From: RHKX01 sp964497825
Lineage (GTDB): Bacteria; Actinomycetota; Thermoleophilia; Solirubrobacterales; 70-9
Direction of reading: 5' to 3'
Assembly: GCA_964497825.1 (NCBI GenBank)
Contig: CAZCFA010000005.1
Coordinates: 1-64,000, forward strand
Length of the DNA: 64,000 bases
A model generated the notes under the pieces. It was not told where the DNA came from. It ran no database searches and saw only the letters and a list, made by a program, of their open reading frames with translations. Below, piece after piece: positions 57,683-64,000 of the stretch. Positions within the stretch are counted from its first letter, which is position 1; each line of letters begins with the position of its first letter. The translations under genes and the position numbers were made by a program.

Positions 57683-58578
57683 GCGCCGGCTTCGAGACGA
57701 TCCTCTACGCGACCGACGGCGCGGTCGCGACGATCACCCTGAACCGGCCCGAACGGCTCAACACGATCGTGCCGCCGATGCCGGACGAGGTGCAGGCCGC
57801 GGTCGGCACCGCGGTCGCCGACGACGCCGTCAAGGTGATCGTCCTCCGCGGCGCCGGCCGCTCGTTCTGCGGCGGCTACGACTTCGGCGAGGGGTTCGAG
57901 CGCTGGGACGAGCAGATCAAGACCGACGGCCGCTGGGACCCGGGCAAGGACTTCGCCTTCGCGACCGCCGCCGAGCTGTCGCCGACCCAGAAGCTGCTCA
58001 GCGTCTGGCGGGCGCCGAAGCCGGTGATCGCGCAGGTGCACGGCTGGTGCGTCGGCGGCGGCAGCGACTTCGCGCTCTCCGCCGACCTCGTGATCGCCAG
58101 CGAGGACGCGCGGATCGGCACCCCCTACAGCCGCGTCTGGGGCGCCTACCTGTCGGGGATGTGGATCTACCGGCTCGGGATGGCGCGGGCGAAGCTGCAC
58201 GCGCTGACCGGCCGGCCGCTGTCGGGGACCGAGGCCGCCGCGGTCGAGCTGATCAACGAGGCGGTGCCGTTCGCGCGGCTCGAGCGGCGGGTCGCCGAGC
58301 TCGCGGCCGAGCTAGCCGCGATCCCCGCCTCGCAGCTGGCGGCGATGAAGCTGGTCGTCAACCACGCCTACGAGAGCATGGGGCTGGCCTCGACCCAGAC
58401 GCTGGGCCCGATCCTCGACGGGCTGATGCGGAACACGCCGGAGGCGCTGCGGTTCATCGAGCGCGCCGGCGAGCAGGGCGTGCGCGCCGCGATCAGCGAC
58501 CGCGACGAGCCGTTCGGCGACTACTCCCAGGCGCCGGCCGACGAGCAACCCGACCCCGGCAACGTGATCGAGCCGTAG
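57679..58578 (+). CDS. Enoyl-CoA hydratase/isomerase family protein
   Basis: 299 residues of the crotonase fold. ATITLNRPERLNTI, then the first oxyanion-hole strand in GRSFCGGYDF, and the second in WCVGGGSDFALSADLVIAS. Catalytic Glu positions are not the classic pair (GTPYSRVWGAY where hydratases have PExxxG), so it may isomerise, hydrolyse or decarboxylate an acyl-CoA rather than hydrate. ATGA overlap with the MmcQ gene. Confidence 0.85.
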   Translation: MSAGFETILYATDGAVATITLNRPERLNTIVPPMPDEVQAAVGTAVADDAVKVIVLRGAGRSFCGGYDFGEGFERWDEQIKTDGRWDPGKDFAFATAAELSPTQKLLSVWRAPKPVIAQVHGWCVGGGSDFALSADLVIASEDARIGTPYSRVWGAYLSGMWIYRLGMARAKLHALTGRPLSGTEAAAVELINEAVPFARLERRVAELAAELAAIPASQLAAMKLVVNHAYESMGLASTQTLGPILDGLMRNTPEALRFIERAGEQGVRAAISDRDEPFGDYSQAPADEQPDPGNVIEP

Positions 58579-58694
58579 CGCGGGGGCGGCCACGGGGCCG
58601 CACGTGGACCTGACCCCCCGGCCGCGGCGGCGGCCGGCGCACGCGGATCCGATCCGGCGATCGGGGCCTACGGCGCCGGCGGCCGGCGGCGGCT

Positions 58695-60071
58695 TCAGTC
58701 GCGGTCGTGGTTGGAGATGATCAGCCGGTCGGGGTCGTAGGCCCCACGAACCGCCGCGAGCCGGTCGGCGGCGGCCGCCGGGAACGACCGGCGCCAGCCC
58801 GCGTCCTGCTCGGCGAACCCGAGCAGCGTCCGGTCCGAGGTCCAGGGCCGCATCCGGTCGCTGATCGCCGCGAAGGTCGCCTCGACGCCGGCCCTCGCCT
58901 CCGGCGCCGGGACCGGACCGATCGCGTCGAGCAGGTAGGGCGAGTCGATCGCGTCGAGCGCCCCGTGCGATCGGTCGCCGCGGGCCAGGACGCCGCCGAG
59001 ATGGCGCAGCTCGAGGTGGATCAGCGGCACGTCGGCCTCGGGCCCGGCGAGCTCGACGCAGGCGGCGAGCGCGTCGTCGCCGAGCTCATCGAGCGGCAGC
59101 CCGAGCGCCAGTGCCGGCAACGGGCCCTCGGGGTCGCCGGCGATCTCGGCCAGCGCCGGCGCCGGCAGCTCGCCGACCCGCTCGAAGTAGGGATCGGCGA
59201 CCGCGCGCAGCGGGGCGATCAGCTCCTCGCCCTCGGCGGCGTCGCCGCGATGGGCGAAGGTGACGCCGACGAGCGCCCGGCCGCGCAGCGGCTCGGGGAC
59301 GTCGGGGATCGGCGGGAAGCGCAGCAGCTTCAGCGTCGAGCCGAGCGTCTCGGGCGCGGCCGCGGTGAGCTCGCGCCAGGCGGCGGCGATCTCGGCCGCC
59401 CGCTCGATCTCCCAGAGCAGGCCGCCGGCGAACGCCGTCTCCATCGCGAACAGCTCGACCTCGATCGCAGTGACGACCGCGTGACCGCCGCCGCCGCCGC
59501 GCAGCGCCCAGAACAGGTCGGGCTCTGAGCCGGCCGCGGCGACGCGCTCCTCGCCGTCGGCGGTGACGACGTCGAAGCTCCGCACCTTGTTGCAGGCCCA
59601 GCCCTCCGAGCGGCCGACCCAGGCATGGCCGCCGCTGGCGTGATAGCCGACGAGACCGACCGTCCCCGACGATCCGTGCGCGAGGGCGAGCCCGTGCTCG
59701 GCCGCGGCCGCTATGACATCGCGACCCCGCGCGCCGGCCCAGGCCCGTGCCGTCCCCGCCGCCCCGTCGACGGCGACCGTGGCCATTCGCGACAGCTTCA
59801 GCAGGATCGCGCCGGAGAGATCGCCGATCGACCCGGCCCCGTGGCCGGTCCCCTGCGGTGCGACCCGCAGCCCGCGCTGGGCGGCGAAGCGGACCGCGGT
59901 CGCGACGTCCTCGGCCGACTCGGCGATCACGACCGCGGCCGGACGCTGGTCGGCGGCCAGGTTCCAGGCCTGCCGCGCCGGGTCGAATGCCGCCTCGCCG
60001 GGGAGGACGACGTCGCCGCCGATCGCCCCGCGCAACCCGCTGACGTCGCCCTCGTTCAGCTTCCGGCCCAT
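58695..60071 (-). CDS. FAD-binding oxidoreductase, BBE-like (FAD_binding_4)
   Basis: 458 residues. The FAD domain (about 35-215) has VAPQGTGHGAG with the His that can bond FAD covalently, and LFWALRGGGGGHAVVTAIEVE. The second cysteine attachment of bicovalent BBE enzymes is not evident. The C-terminal berberine-bridge segment ends YDPDRLIISNHDRD. No signal peptide is seen. AGGAGG four bases before the ATG. Such enzymes oxidise sugars, alcohols or alkaloid-like compounds; substrate unknown. Confidence 0.87.
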   Translation of the reverse strand: MGRKLNEGDVSGLRGAIGGDVVLPGEAAFDPARQAWNLAADQRPAAVVIAESAEDVATAVRFAAQRGLRVAPQGTGHGAGSIGDLSGAILLKLSRMATVAVDGAAGTARAWAGARGRDVIAAAAEHGLALAHGSSGTVGLVGYHASGGHAWVGRSEGWACNKVRSFDVVTADGEERVAAAGSEPDLFWALRGGGGGHAVVTAIEVELFAMETAFAGGLLWEIERAAEIAAAWRELTAAAPETLGSTLKLLRFPPIPDVPEPLRGRALVGVTFAHRGDAAEGEELIAPLRAVADPYFERVGELPAPALAEIAGDPEGPLPALALGLPLDELGDDALAACVELAGPEADVPLIHLELRHLGGVLARGDRSHGALDAIDSPYLLDAIGPVPAPEARAGVEATFAAISDRMRPWTSDRTLLGFAEQDAGWRRSFPAAAADRLAAVRGAYDPDRLIISNHDRD

Positions 60072-60202
60072 CCGGCCTCCTCGTCTCGGTTGGATTGCGC
60101 CGGCAGCCTACCCCGGACCGGCCCGCTGCGCCGGCGTTCGTCCGGTCCCGGCGCTCGGTGGCGTTCGGGCCGCGCCGGGCGTCGGCGATCGGCCGGCGCT
60201 TG

Positions 60203-61618
60203 CTACGGCAGCTTGACGACGCCGGGCGGGCGCCAGGCGCCGGTCCGCGCGGCCTTCGTCGGGCCGTAGAGGCGCAGGCTGAGGCGGAAGCTGCCGGCCG
60301 CTGGCGACGGCAGCCAGTTGACGGTCGGGTCGTCCGGGTCGGTCGCCTGGATCGCGATCACGATCGAGCCGTCGGGCCGCCGGACCAGCGGCGGGTGGCT
60401 GGGGCCGACCGAGTAGCGGTCGATCGGGTTGTCGACGAGGTAGCCGGAGCCGTCGTACATCGTCAGCGACCAGAAGTACCTGGTGGGCGGCGCCAGGCCG
60501 GGCGCGAAGGTGAGCGTGTAGCGGTTGGCGCCGTTGTAGAGGGCGCCGCTGCCGTCGGTGATACCGGACGGGTAGATCGCCTCGTCGGGGGTGTTGGCGC
60601 CGAGGCCGACGGTCGCGATCTGCGCCCGGAACGCGTAGTCGGTCCCGTAGTCACCGATGTTGGCGGCGGGCAGCAGCCAGCCCTGGGTCCGCTGCGCCTC
60701 GGTCAGCAAGGTCAGCCGCGTCCGACCGGGCAGCGCCGCCGCCTCGCCGGCGACGCCGGCGTAGAGGGCGTCGAGAACGCCGGGGTCGAGGCCCGCCCGC
60801 TCGGGCGAGAGCCCCGGACCGATGCCGAGCGGCGCGAGCTGGTCGAGCAACGGCGCATCGCGCTTCGGCGGCGGGTTCCTCGCCAGCTCCTTGTTCAGCG
60901 CCGCGATGAACCCGGGGCCGTCGGTCGGCGTCGGGTAGCTGGCGGGCTTGCCCGGCCTGCACCCCTTCTTGAACCTCTTCGCCTTGCCGTTGAGCCGGGT
61001 CAGGCTGTACTTCGCCATCAGCTTCTGCGCCTTGCGCTGGTCCTTGGCGTCGGTCGCCAGCGTGCGGCCGAGCACCCAGACGCGGCGGTAGGAGGACTTG
61101 ATCACCCGCGCGCCCTTCGGCTTGTGGCGCTTGCCGCCATGGCCCCGCCACTTGACGACGAAGCTCCCCGCCTTGCCGCCGTCCTCGCGCAGGCCCGGGA
61201 TGTCGATCACGTTCGTGTAGGGGTCGAGCAGCTCGAAGCTGTAGTAACGCTTGCCCATCCGCGGGTGGCCGATCACGATCGGGCCGTGGGAGAGATCGAG
61301 ATGGGCGATCGAGTAGAGGGTGTCGGTGTTCGGCGCGACGACGGTGCGGGCGCCGGCGCCGGCGAAGCGACCGGCGTTGGAGAACGAGTTGACCGGCGCG
61401 TCGCCGCGCGTGTCGGGGCAGTTGACGCTGGTCATCTCGCGCCGCACGCGGATGAACTCGAGCAGCGGGAAGCCGTAGTCGTAGGCCCGGGCGCCGAGCT
61501 CACGCGCCTGCTCGGGCCCGGGCGCCGCGGCCGCCGGAGCGGCGCCCAGCGCGCAGGCGAGCGCCGCGATCAGGAAGGCCGCCGGAACCAACCGGCGATG
61601 GCTCGCTCGACTGCTCAA
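60203..61618 (-). CDS. Secreted DUF1254/DUF1214 protein
   Basis: 471 residues. A signal peptide ends near APAAAA (about residue 32). DUF1254 (about 40-180) has VVAPNTDTLYSIAHLDLSHG. A lysine-rich middle follows, then DUF1214 (about 350-465) with RYFWSLTMYDGSGYLVDNP and TVNWLPSP. The molecular role is not established. TTG start preceded by GAGGAGTGGGGAG. A GATAAT box at 61657-61662 may be its -10. Divergent from the MerR gene. Confidence 0.85.
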   Translation of the reverse strand: MSSRASHRRLVPAAFLIAALACALGAAPAAAAPGPEQARELGARAYDYGFPLLEFIRVRREMTSVNCPDTRGDAPVNSFSNAGRFAGAGARTVVAPNTDTLYSIAHLDLSHGPIVIGHPRMGKRYYSFELLDPYTNVIDIPGLREDGGKAGSFVVKWRGHGGKRHKPKGARVIKSSYRRVWVLGRTLATDAKDQRKAQKLMAKYSLTRLNGKAKRFKKGCRPGKPASYPTPTDGPGFIAALNKELARNPPPKRDAPLLDQLAPLGIGPGLSPERAGLDPGVLDALYAGVAGEAAALPGRTRLTLLTEAQRTQGWLLPAANIGDYGTDYAFRAQIATVGLGANTPDEAIYPSGITDGSGALYNGANRYTLTFAPGLAPPTRYFWSLTMYDGSGYLVDNPIDRYSVGPSHPPLVRRPDGSIVIAIQATDPDDPTVNWLPSPAAGSFRLSLRLYGPTKAARTGAWRPPGVVKLP

Positions 61619-61762
61619 CTCCCCACTCCTCGGGCTTCTATCGACGTAGGGTCAACATTATCCGGCGCCGGGAGTTGCGGCGGCGATCGCCGCTGCCGCC
61701 GCCGGCCGCGCGGCCCCGCCGGCGCCGGATCGGTTCACCGAGGCCGTTTCCGGAATCTCAGG

Positions 61763-61786
61763 GGGGCGGTTCCGCGGAACCGCCCC
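61763..61786. promoter_or_regulatory. 24-bp perfect palindrome in the DUF1254/MerR divergent gap
   Basis: Half-site GGGGCGGTTCCG is followed without spacer by its exact complement CGGAACCGCCCC. It lies 32 bases before the -10 box of the MerR gene and 144 bases before the DUF1254 gene, a plausible operator. The remainder of the 213-base gap shows no gene. Confidence 0.6.
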
Positions 61787-61818
61787 GGTCGGCATCCCGG
61801 CACGCGCGAGCGCTGATC

Positions 61819-61824
61819 TAGGGT
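61819..61824 (+). promoter_or_regulatory. TANNNT -10 box (TAGGGT), leaderless start
   Basis: Seven bases before the MerR-family ATG at 61832. Confidence 0.5.
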
Positions 61825-61831
61825 TGCCGCG

Positions 61832-62602
61832 ATGGGCGGCGCCGAGCAGGAGCTGACGATCGAGGAGCTCGCGGCGCGGGTCGGGGTCAGCGCCCGCAAC
61901 ATCCGCGCCTACCAGACCCAGGGGCTGCTGCCGCTGCCCGAGCGCCGCGGCCGGATCGGCGTCTACGGGCCCGACCACGTCGCCCGGCTCGAGATGATCC
62001 GCGACCTCCGCGAGCAGGGCATCGGCTTGGCGGCGATCGAGCGCCTGACCCGCTGGGGCGAGGGGATCGCGCCCGAGGAGCTGCGGGCGAGCGCGGCGTC
62101 GATGCTTCAGGGGCTGATCGAGGAGGAGCCGGTGATCGTCGCCGCCGGCGACGCGGCCGACACCTGGGGCGAGGAGATCACCCCGGAGCTGCTCGAGCGC
62201 TCGCAGGCGACCGGCTTCTTCAGCGCCCGCGACGACGGCACCTTCGTCGTCCACAGCCCGACCCTGCGCGCGCACGGCCGGGCGCTGAAGGAGATGGGGG
62301 TCGGCTTCGAGCAGGCGATCGCGACGATGGAGACGCTGCGCGAGCACCTCGACGCGATCGCGGCCGCCTTCACCGAGCTGTTCGTCTCGCGGATGCCGGC
62401 GCCCGAGCTCGACGGCAGCGAGACGCCGGCGCAGCGGGCGGCGGCGCTGCGGGCGATCGCGACCGAGGTCGAGCGCGCCAAGCCGATGGCGACGACCGCG
62501 GTCAACGCCGCCTTCCGGCTCGTCCTGCAGGAGCGGCTCGAGGAGGCGCTGGAGCGGGCGCTGACCGAGGACGCGGGAGCCGGGCGCCGCCGCCGCGACT
62601 GA
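61832..62602 (+). CDS. MerR-family transcriptional regulator
   Basis: 256 residues. N-terminal winged helix LTIEELAARVGVSARNIRAYQTQGLLP and the wing with RIGVYGPDHVARL form the MerR DNA-binding domain (1-75). A long C-terminal region of about 180 helical residues has no recognised effector domain and no cysteine metal site. Nearby targets could be its own gene, the divergent DUF1254 gene or the P450 gene that ends four bases after it. The ATG is preceded at seven bases by TAGGGT. Confidence 0.88.
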   Translation: MGGAEQELTIEELAARVGVSARNIRAYQTQGLLPLPERRGRIGVYGPDHVARLEMIRDLREQGIGLAAIERLTRWGEGIAPEELRASAASMLQGLIEEEPVIVAAGDAADTWGEEITPELLERSQATGFFSARDDGTFVVHSPTLRAHGRALKEMGVGFEQAIATMETLREHLDAIAAAFTELFVSRMPAPELDGSETPAQRAAALRAIATEVERAKPMATTAVNAAFRLVLQERLEEALERALTEDAGAGRRRRD

Positions 62603-62605
62603 TCG

Positions 62606-64000
62606 CTACAGCAGGCGCTCGACGACGACCCGCCCGCCCTCGCGGGGCACGAGCGTGACGTTGCGGTGGCGCTCGCGCTCGGGCCGCGGGTCGGCGTAGG
62701 TGAGGTCGGCGCGACGGGCGATCGTGCCGAGCACGATCCGCTGCTCGGCCATCGCCAGCGCCGAGCCGAGGCAGCGGCGGGTGCCGCCACCGAACGGGAT
62801 CCAGGTGTAGGTGCCGGGCTTGACCCCGAGGAAGCGCTCGGGCAGGAACTCGTGCGGGCGCGGATAGAGGTCGGGGCGGTGATGGGTGTTGACGATGTTG
62901 GCGCCGACGATGCTGTTCTTGGGAACGACCCAGTCGCCGAGCCGCCAGTCGGTCTGCACGCGGCGGGCGACGAGCGGGACGACCGGGCGGGCCCGCATCG
63001 TCTCGTGGATCGTCGCCTCGATCCACTCGTCGGCGCGGTCGCCGCCGCGGACTGCGTCGCGGAGATCGCGGTGGGCGGCGGGCGTGCGGACGAGCCGCTC
63101 GAACGCCCAGGCGAGCGAGTTCGCGGTCGTCTCGTGGCCGGCGAGGACGAGCGAGATCAGCTCGTCACGAAGCTCCTCGTCGCTCAGCGACCGCCCCTCG
63201 TCATCGGTCGCGACCAGCAGCAGCGAGAGCACGTCGTCGCCGCGCTCGGCCGGCGGGATCGCGCGACGCTCGGCGATCACCCGGTAGTAGCTCCTGTCGA
63301 TCCGGTCGAGGACCAGCTTCAGCGGGCCGCGCGGCTCGAGCTGGCCCGCGTAGATCAGCTCGACCAGGTTCCAGATCGGGCGCTCTGAGAGCGCCATGAA
63401 GAAACGCGTGTCGTCGCGGAGCCGGCGCTCGGCGCTGCCCGCCGGCGGCTCGCCCGCGATCCCGAAGATGCCGCTCATGATCACCTCGAGCGTCACCGCC
63501 TGCATCCGCTTCGCCAGCGGGAACTGCTCGCCGGCGCTCCAGCCGTCGACCTCGCGCTCGGCGACCGCCGTGATGCGCTCGGCGTAGCGGCCGATCGCGT
63601 CGCCGTGGAACGCCGGCAGGAGCAGCTTGCGCTGGCGCATGTGGCGCTCGCCGTTGGCGGTCAGAATCGAGTTCGGGCCGACGACCGGCCGCAGCGGCGA
63701 CTCCGCCGTCGCCGACGGCGCGATCGCCGGCTTCGCCGTGAACAGCGCCTTGGTGTGGTCGGGGTGGCTGCTGAGCACGAACGTCTCCTCGCGCGTGATC
63801 ACCGGGAACCTGAAGGTCTCGCCGATCTCGCGGGCGGCGCGGGCGAAGTAGGGCAGCGGCCGGGTGCCGAACATGATCGTCTGCCGCAGGCCCGACCCGG
63901 GCAGCGCCGGCGGCAGCGCGATCGGCGCCGAGCCCGCTTCGATCGGCCCCGCCGGCGACGGCGGCGCGCTCCCCAGCAGCGGATTCGCGGCCGCGGCGGA
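62606..64000 (-). CDS. Cytochrome P450 (5'-truncated by window edge)
   Basis: At least 465 codons; the reading frame is open through the right edge without a start. The first visible ATG (63874) is internal: the 42 codons before it encode IALPPALPGSG, a normal P450 N-terminal proline-rich hinge. Landmarks: AGHETTA (I helix), ETMR (ExxR), PERFLG, and haem loop FGGGTRRCLGSA with the proximal Cys. Soluble type, no membrane anchor in the visible part. Substrate unknown. It faces the MerR gene convergently. Confidence 0.92.
   Translation of the reverse strand, partial: SAAAANPLLGSAPPSPAGPIEAGSAPIALPPALPGSGLRQTIMFGTRPLPYFARAAREIGETFRFPVITREETFVLSSHPDHTKALFTAKPAIAPSATAESPLRPVVGPNSILTANGERHMRQRKLLLPAFHGDAIGRYAERITAVAEREVDGWSAGEQFPLAKRMQAVTLEVIMSGIFGIAGEPPAGSAERRLRDDTRFFMALSERPIWNLVELIYAGQLEPRGPLKLVLDRIDRSYYRVIAERRAIPPAERGDDVLSLLLVATDDEGRSLSDEELRDELISLVLAGHETTANSLAWAFERLVRTPAAHRDLRDAVRGGDRADEWIEATIHETMRARPVVPLVARRVQTDWRLGDWVVPKNSIVGANIVNTHHRPDLYPRPHEFLPERFLGVKPGTYTWIPFGGGTRRCLGSALAMAEQRIVLGTIARRADLTYADPRPERERHRNVTLVPREGGRVVVERLL

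Noticed and set aside
1..64000. CRISPR arrays, tRNA or rRNA genes, insertion sequences, prophage
   Set aside because: Read for repeats with regular spacers, TPsiC-loop-like words and transposase motifs; none convincing. The only mobile-type element is the dnaB intein.

Overview
The window is bacterial chromosome of very high GC content with strong G/C preference at third codon positions. That produces long antisense shadow frames opposite most genes. Family content (GSA-like class III aminotransferase, PhoX-type and PhoD-type phosphatases, MptB-like mannosyltransferase, DUF4235, two ssb genes in an rpsF operon, OtsA, FlgM-like peptide, many GTG/TTG starts and probable leaderless messages) suggests an actinobacterium, probably of the Thermoleophilia/Solirubrobacterales type. 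The lineage is inferred; no rRNA or other marker is present. I saw no tRNA, rRNA, CRISPR array, insertion sequence or prophage. I recognise 63 protein genes, one cut by the right edge.

Region 1 (133-13735) is a catabolic-looking cluster around a GntR/FCD regulator. Nine leftward genes overlap or abut as one operon: gntR, an enolase paralogue, glycerate 2-kinase, a spermidine/putrescine-type ABC importer (ATPase, two tandem solute-binding lipoproteins, two permeases) and a phytoene-desaturase-like FAD oxidoreductase. A class III aminotransferase diverges from gntR, followed by a PhoX-like Tat protein and a translationally coupled cupin. The same AT-rich dyad ATTGT-N3-ACAAT lies in the gntR/aminotransferase gap and over the -35 box before the PhoX-like gene, so one repressor probably controls all three units. 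Glycerate kinase plus enolase implies a three-carbon product entering at phosphoenolpyruvate. The substrate is unknown.

Region 2 (13943-22008) holds an AEC-type transporter, small membrane proteins, a CBS-domain protein, a saccharopine-dehydrogenase-like reductase, an FKBP isomerase, a zinc-ribbon sugar-nucleotide epimerase and a GT-C-like membrane glycosyltransferase. Region 3 (22082-26485) is a tight rightward operon: two glycosyltransferase-type proteins, a beta-propeller lipoprotein, a cytochrome-b-like/molybdenum-enzyme fusion with an internal Tat motif, and a membrane protein.

Region 4 (26675-39873) is mostly housekeeping: DacA-type carboxypeptidase, biotin carboxylase/BCCP, purA, a DnaC-like loader, dnaB carrying an endonuclease-containing intein, rplI, rpsR, two ssb genes and rpsF. 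Region 5 (40088-53361) holds otsA, an IMPase-family phosphatase, a response regulator/histidine kinase/HtrA operon, an M28-like membrane protein lacking metal ligands, a FlgM-like peptide overlapping thiL, a mannosyltransferase, a CPBP protease, an L,D-transpeptidase and pyrE. Region 6 (53368-64000) holds a GGDEF-EAL protein with a B12-photosensor-like C-terminus, PhoD, MmcQ/YjbR, an enoyl-CoA hydratase, an FAD oxidoreductase, a DUF1254 protein, a MerR regulator and a partial cytochrome P450.

The best candidates for something new are the GntR regulon with its altered enolase, the GGDEF-EAL-B12-like fusion with a CarH-type W-x9-EH motif but no lower-axial histidine, and the widespread TANNNT boxes 6-9 nt before start codons.
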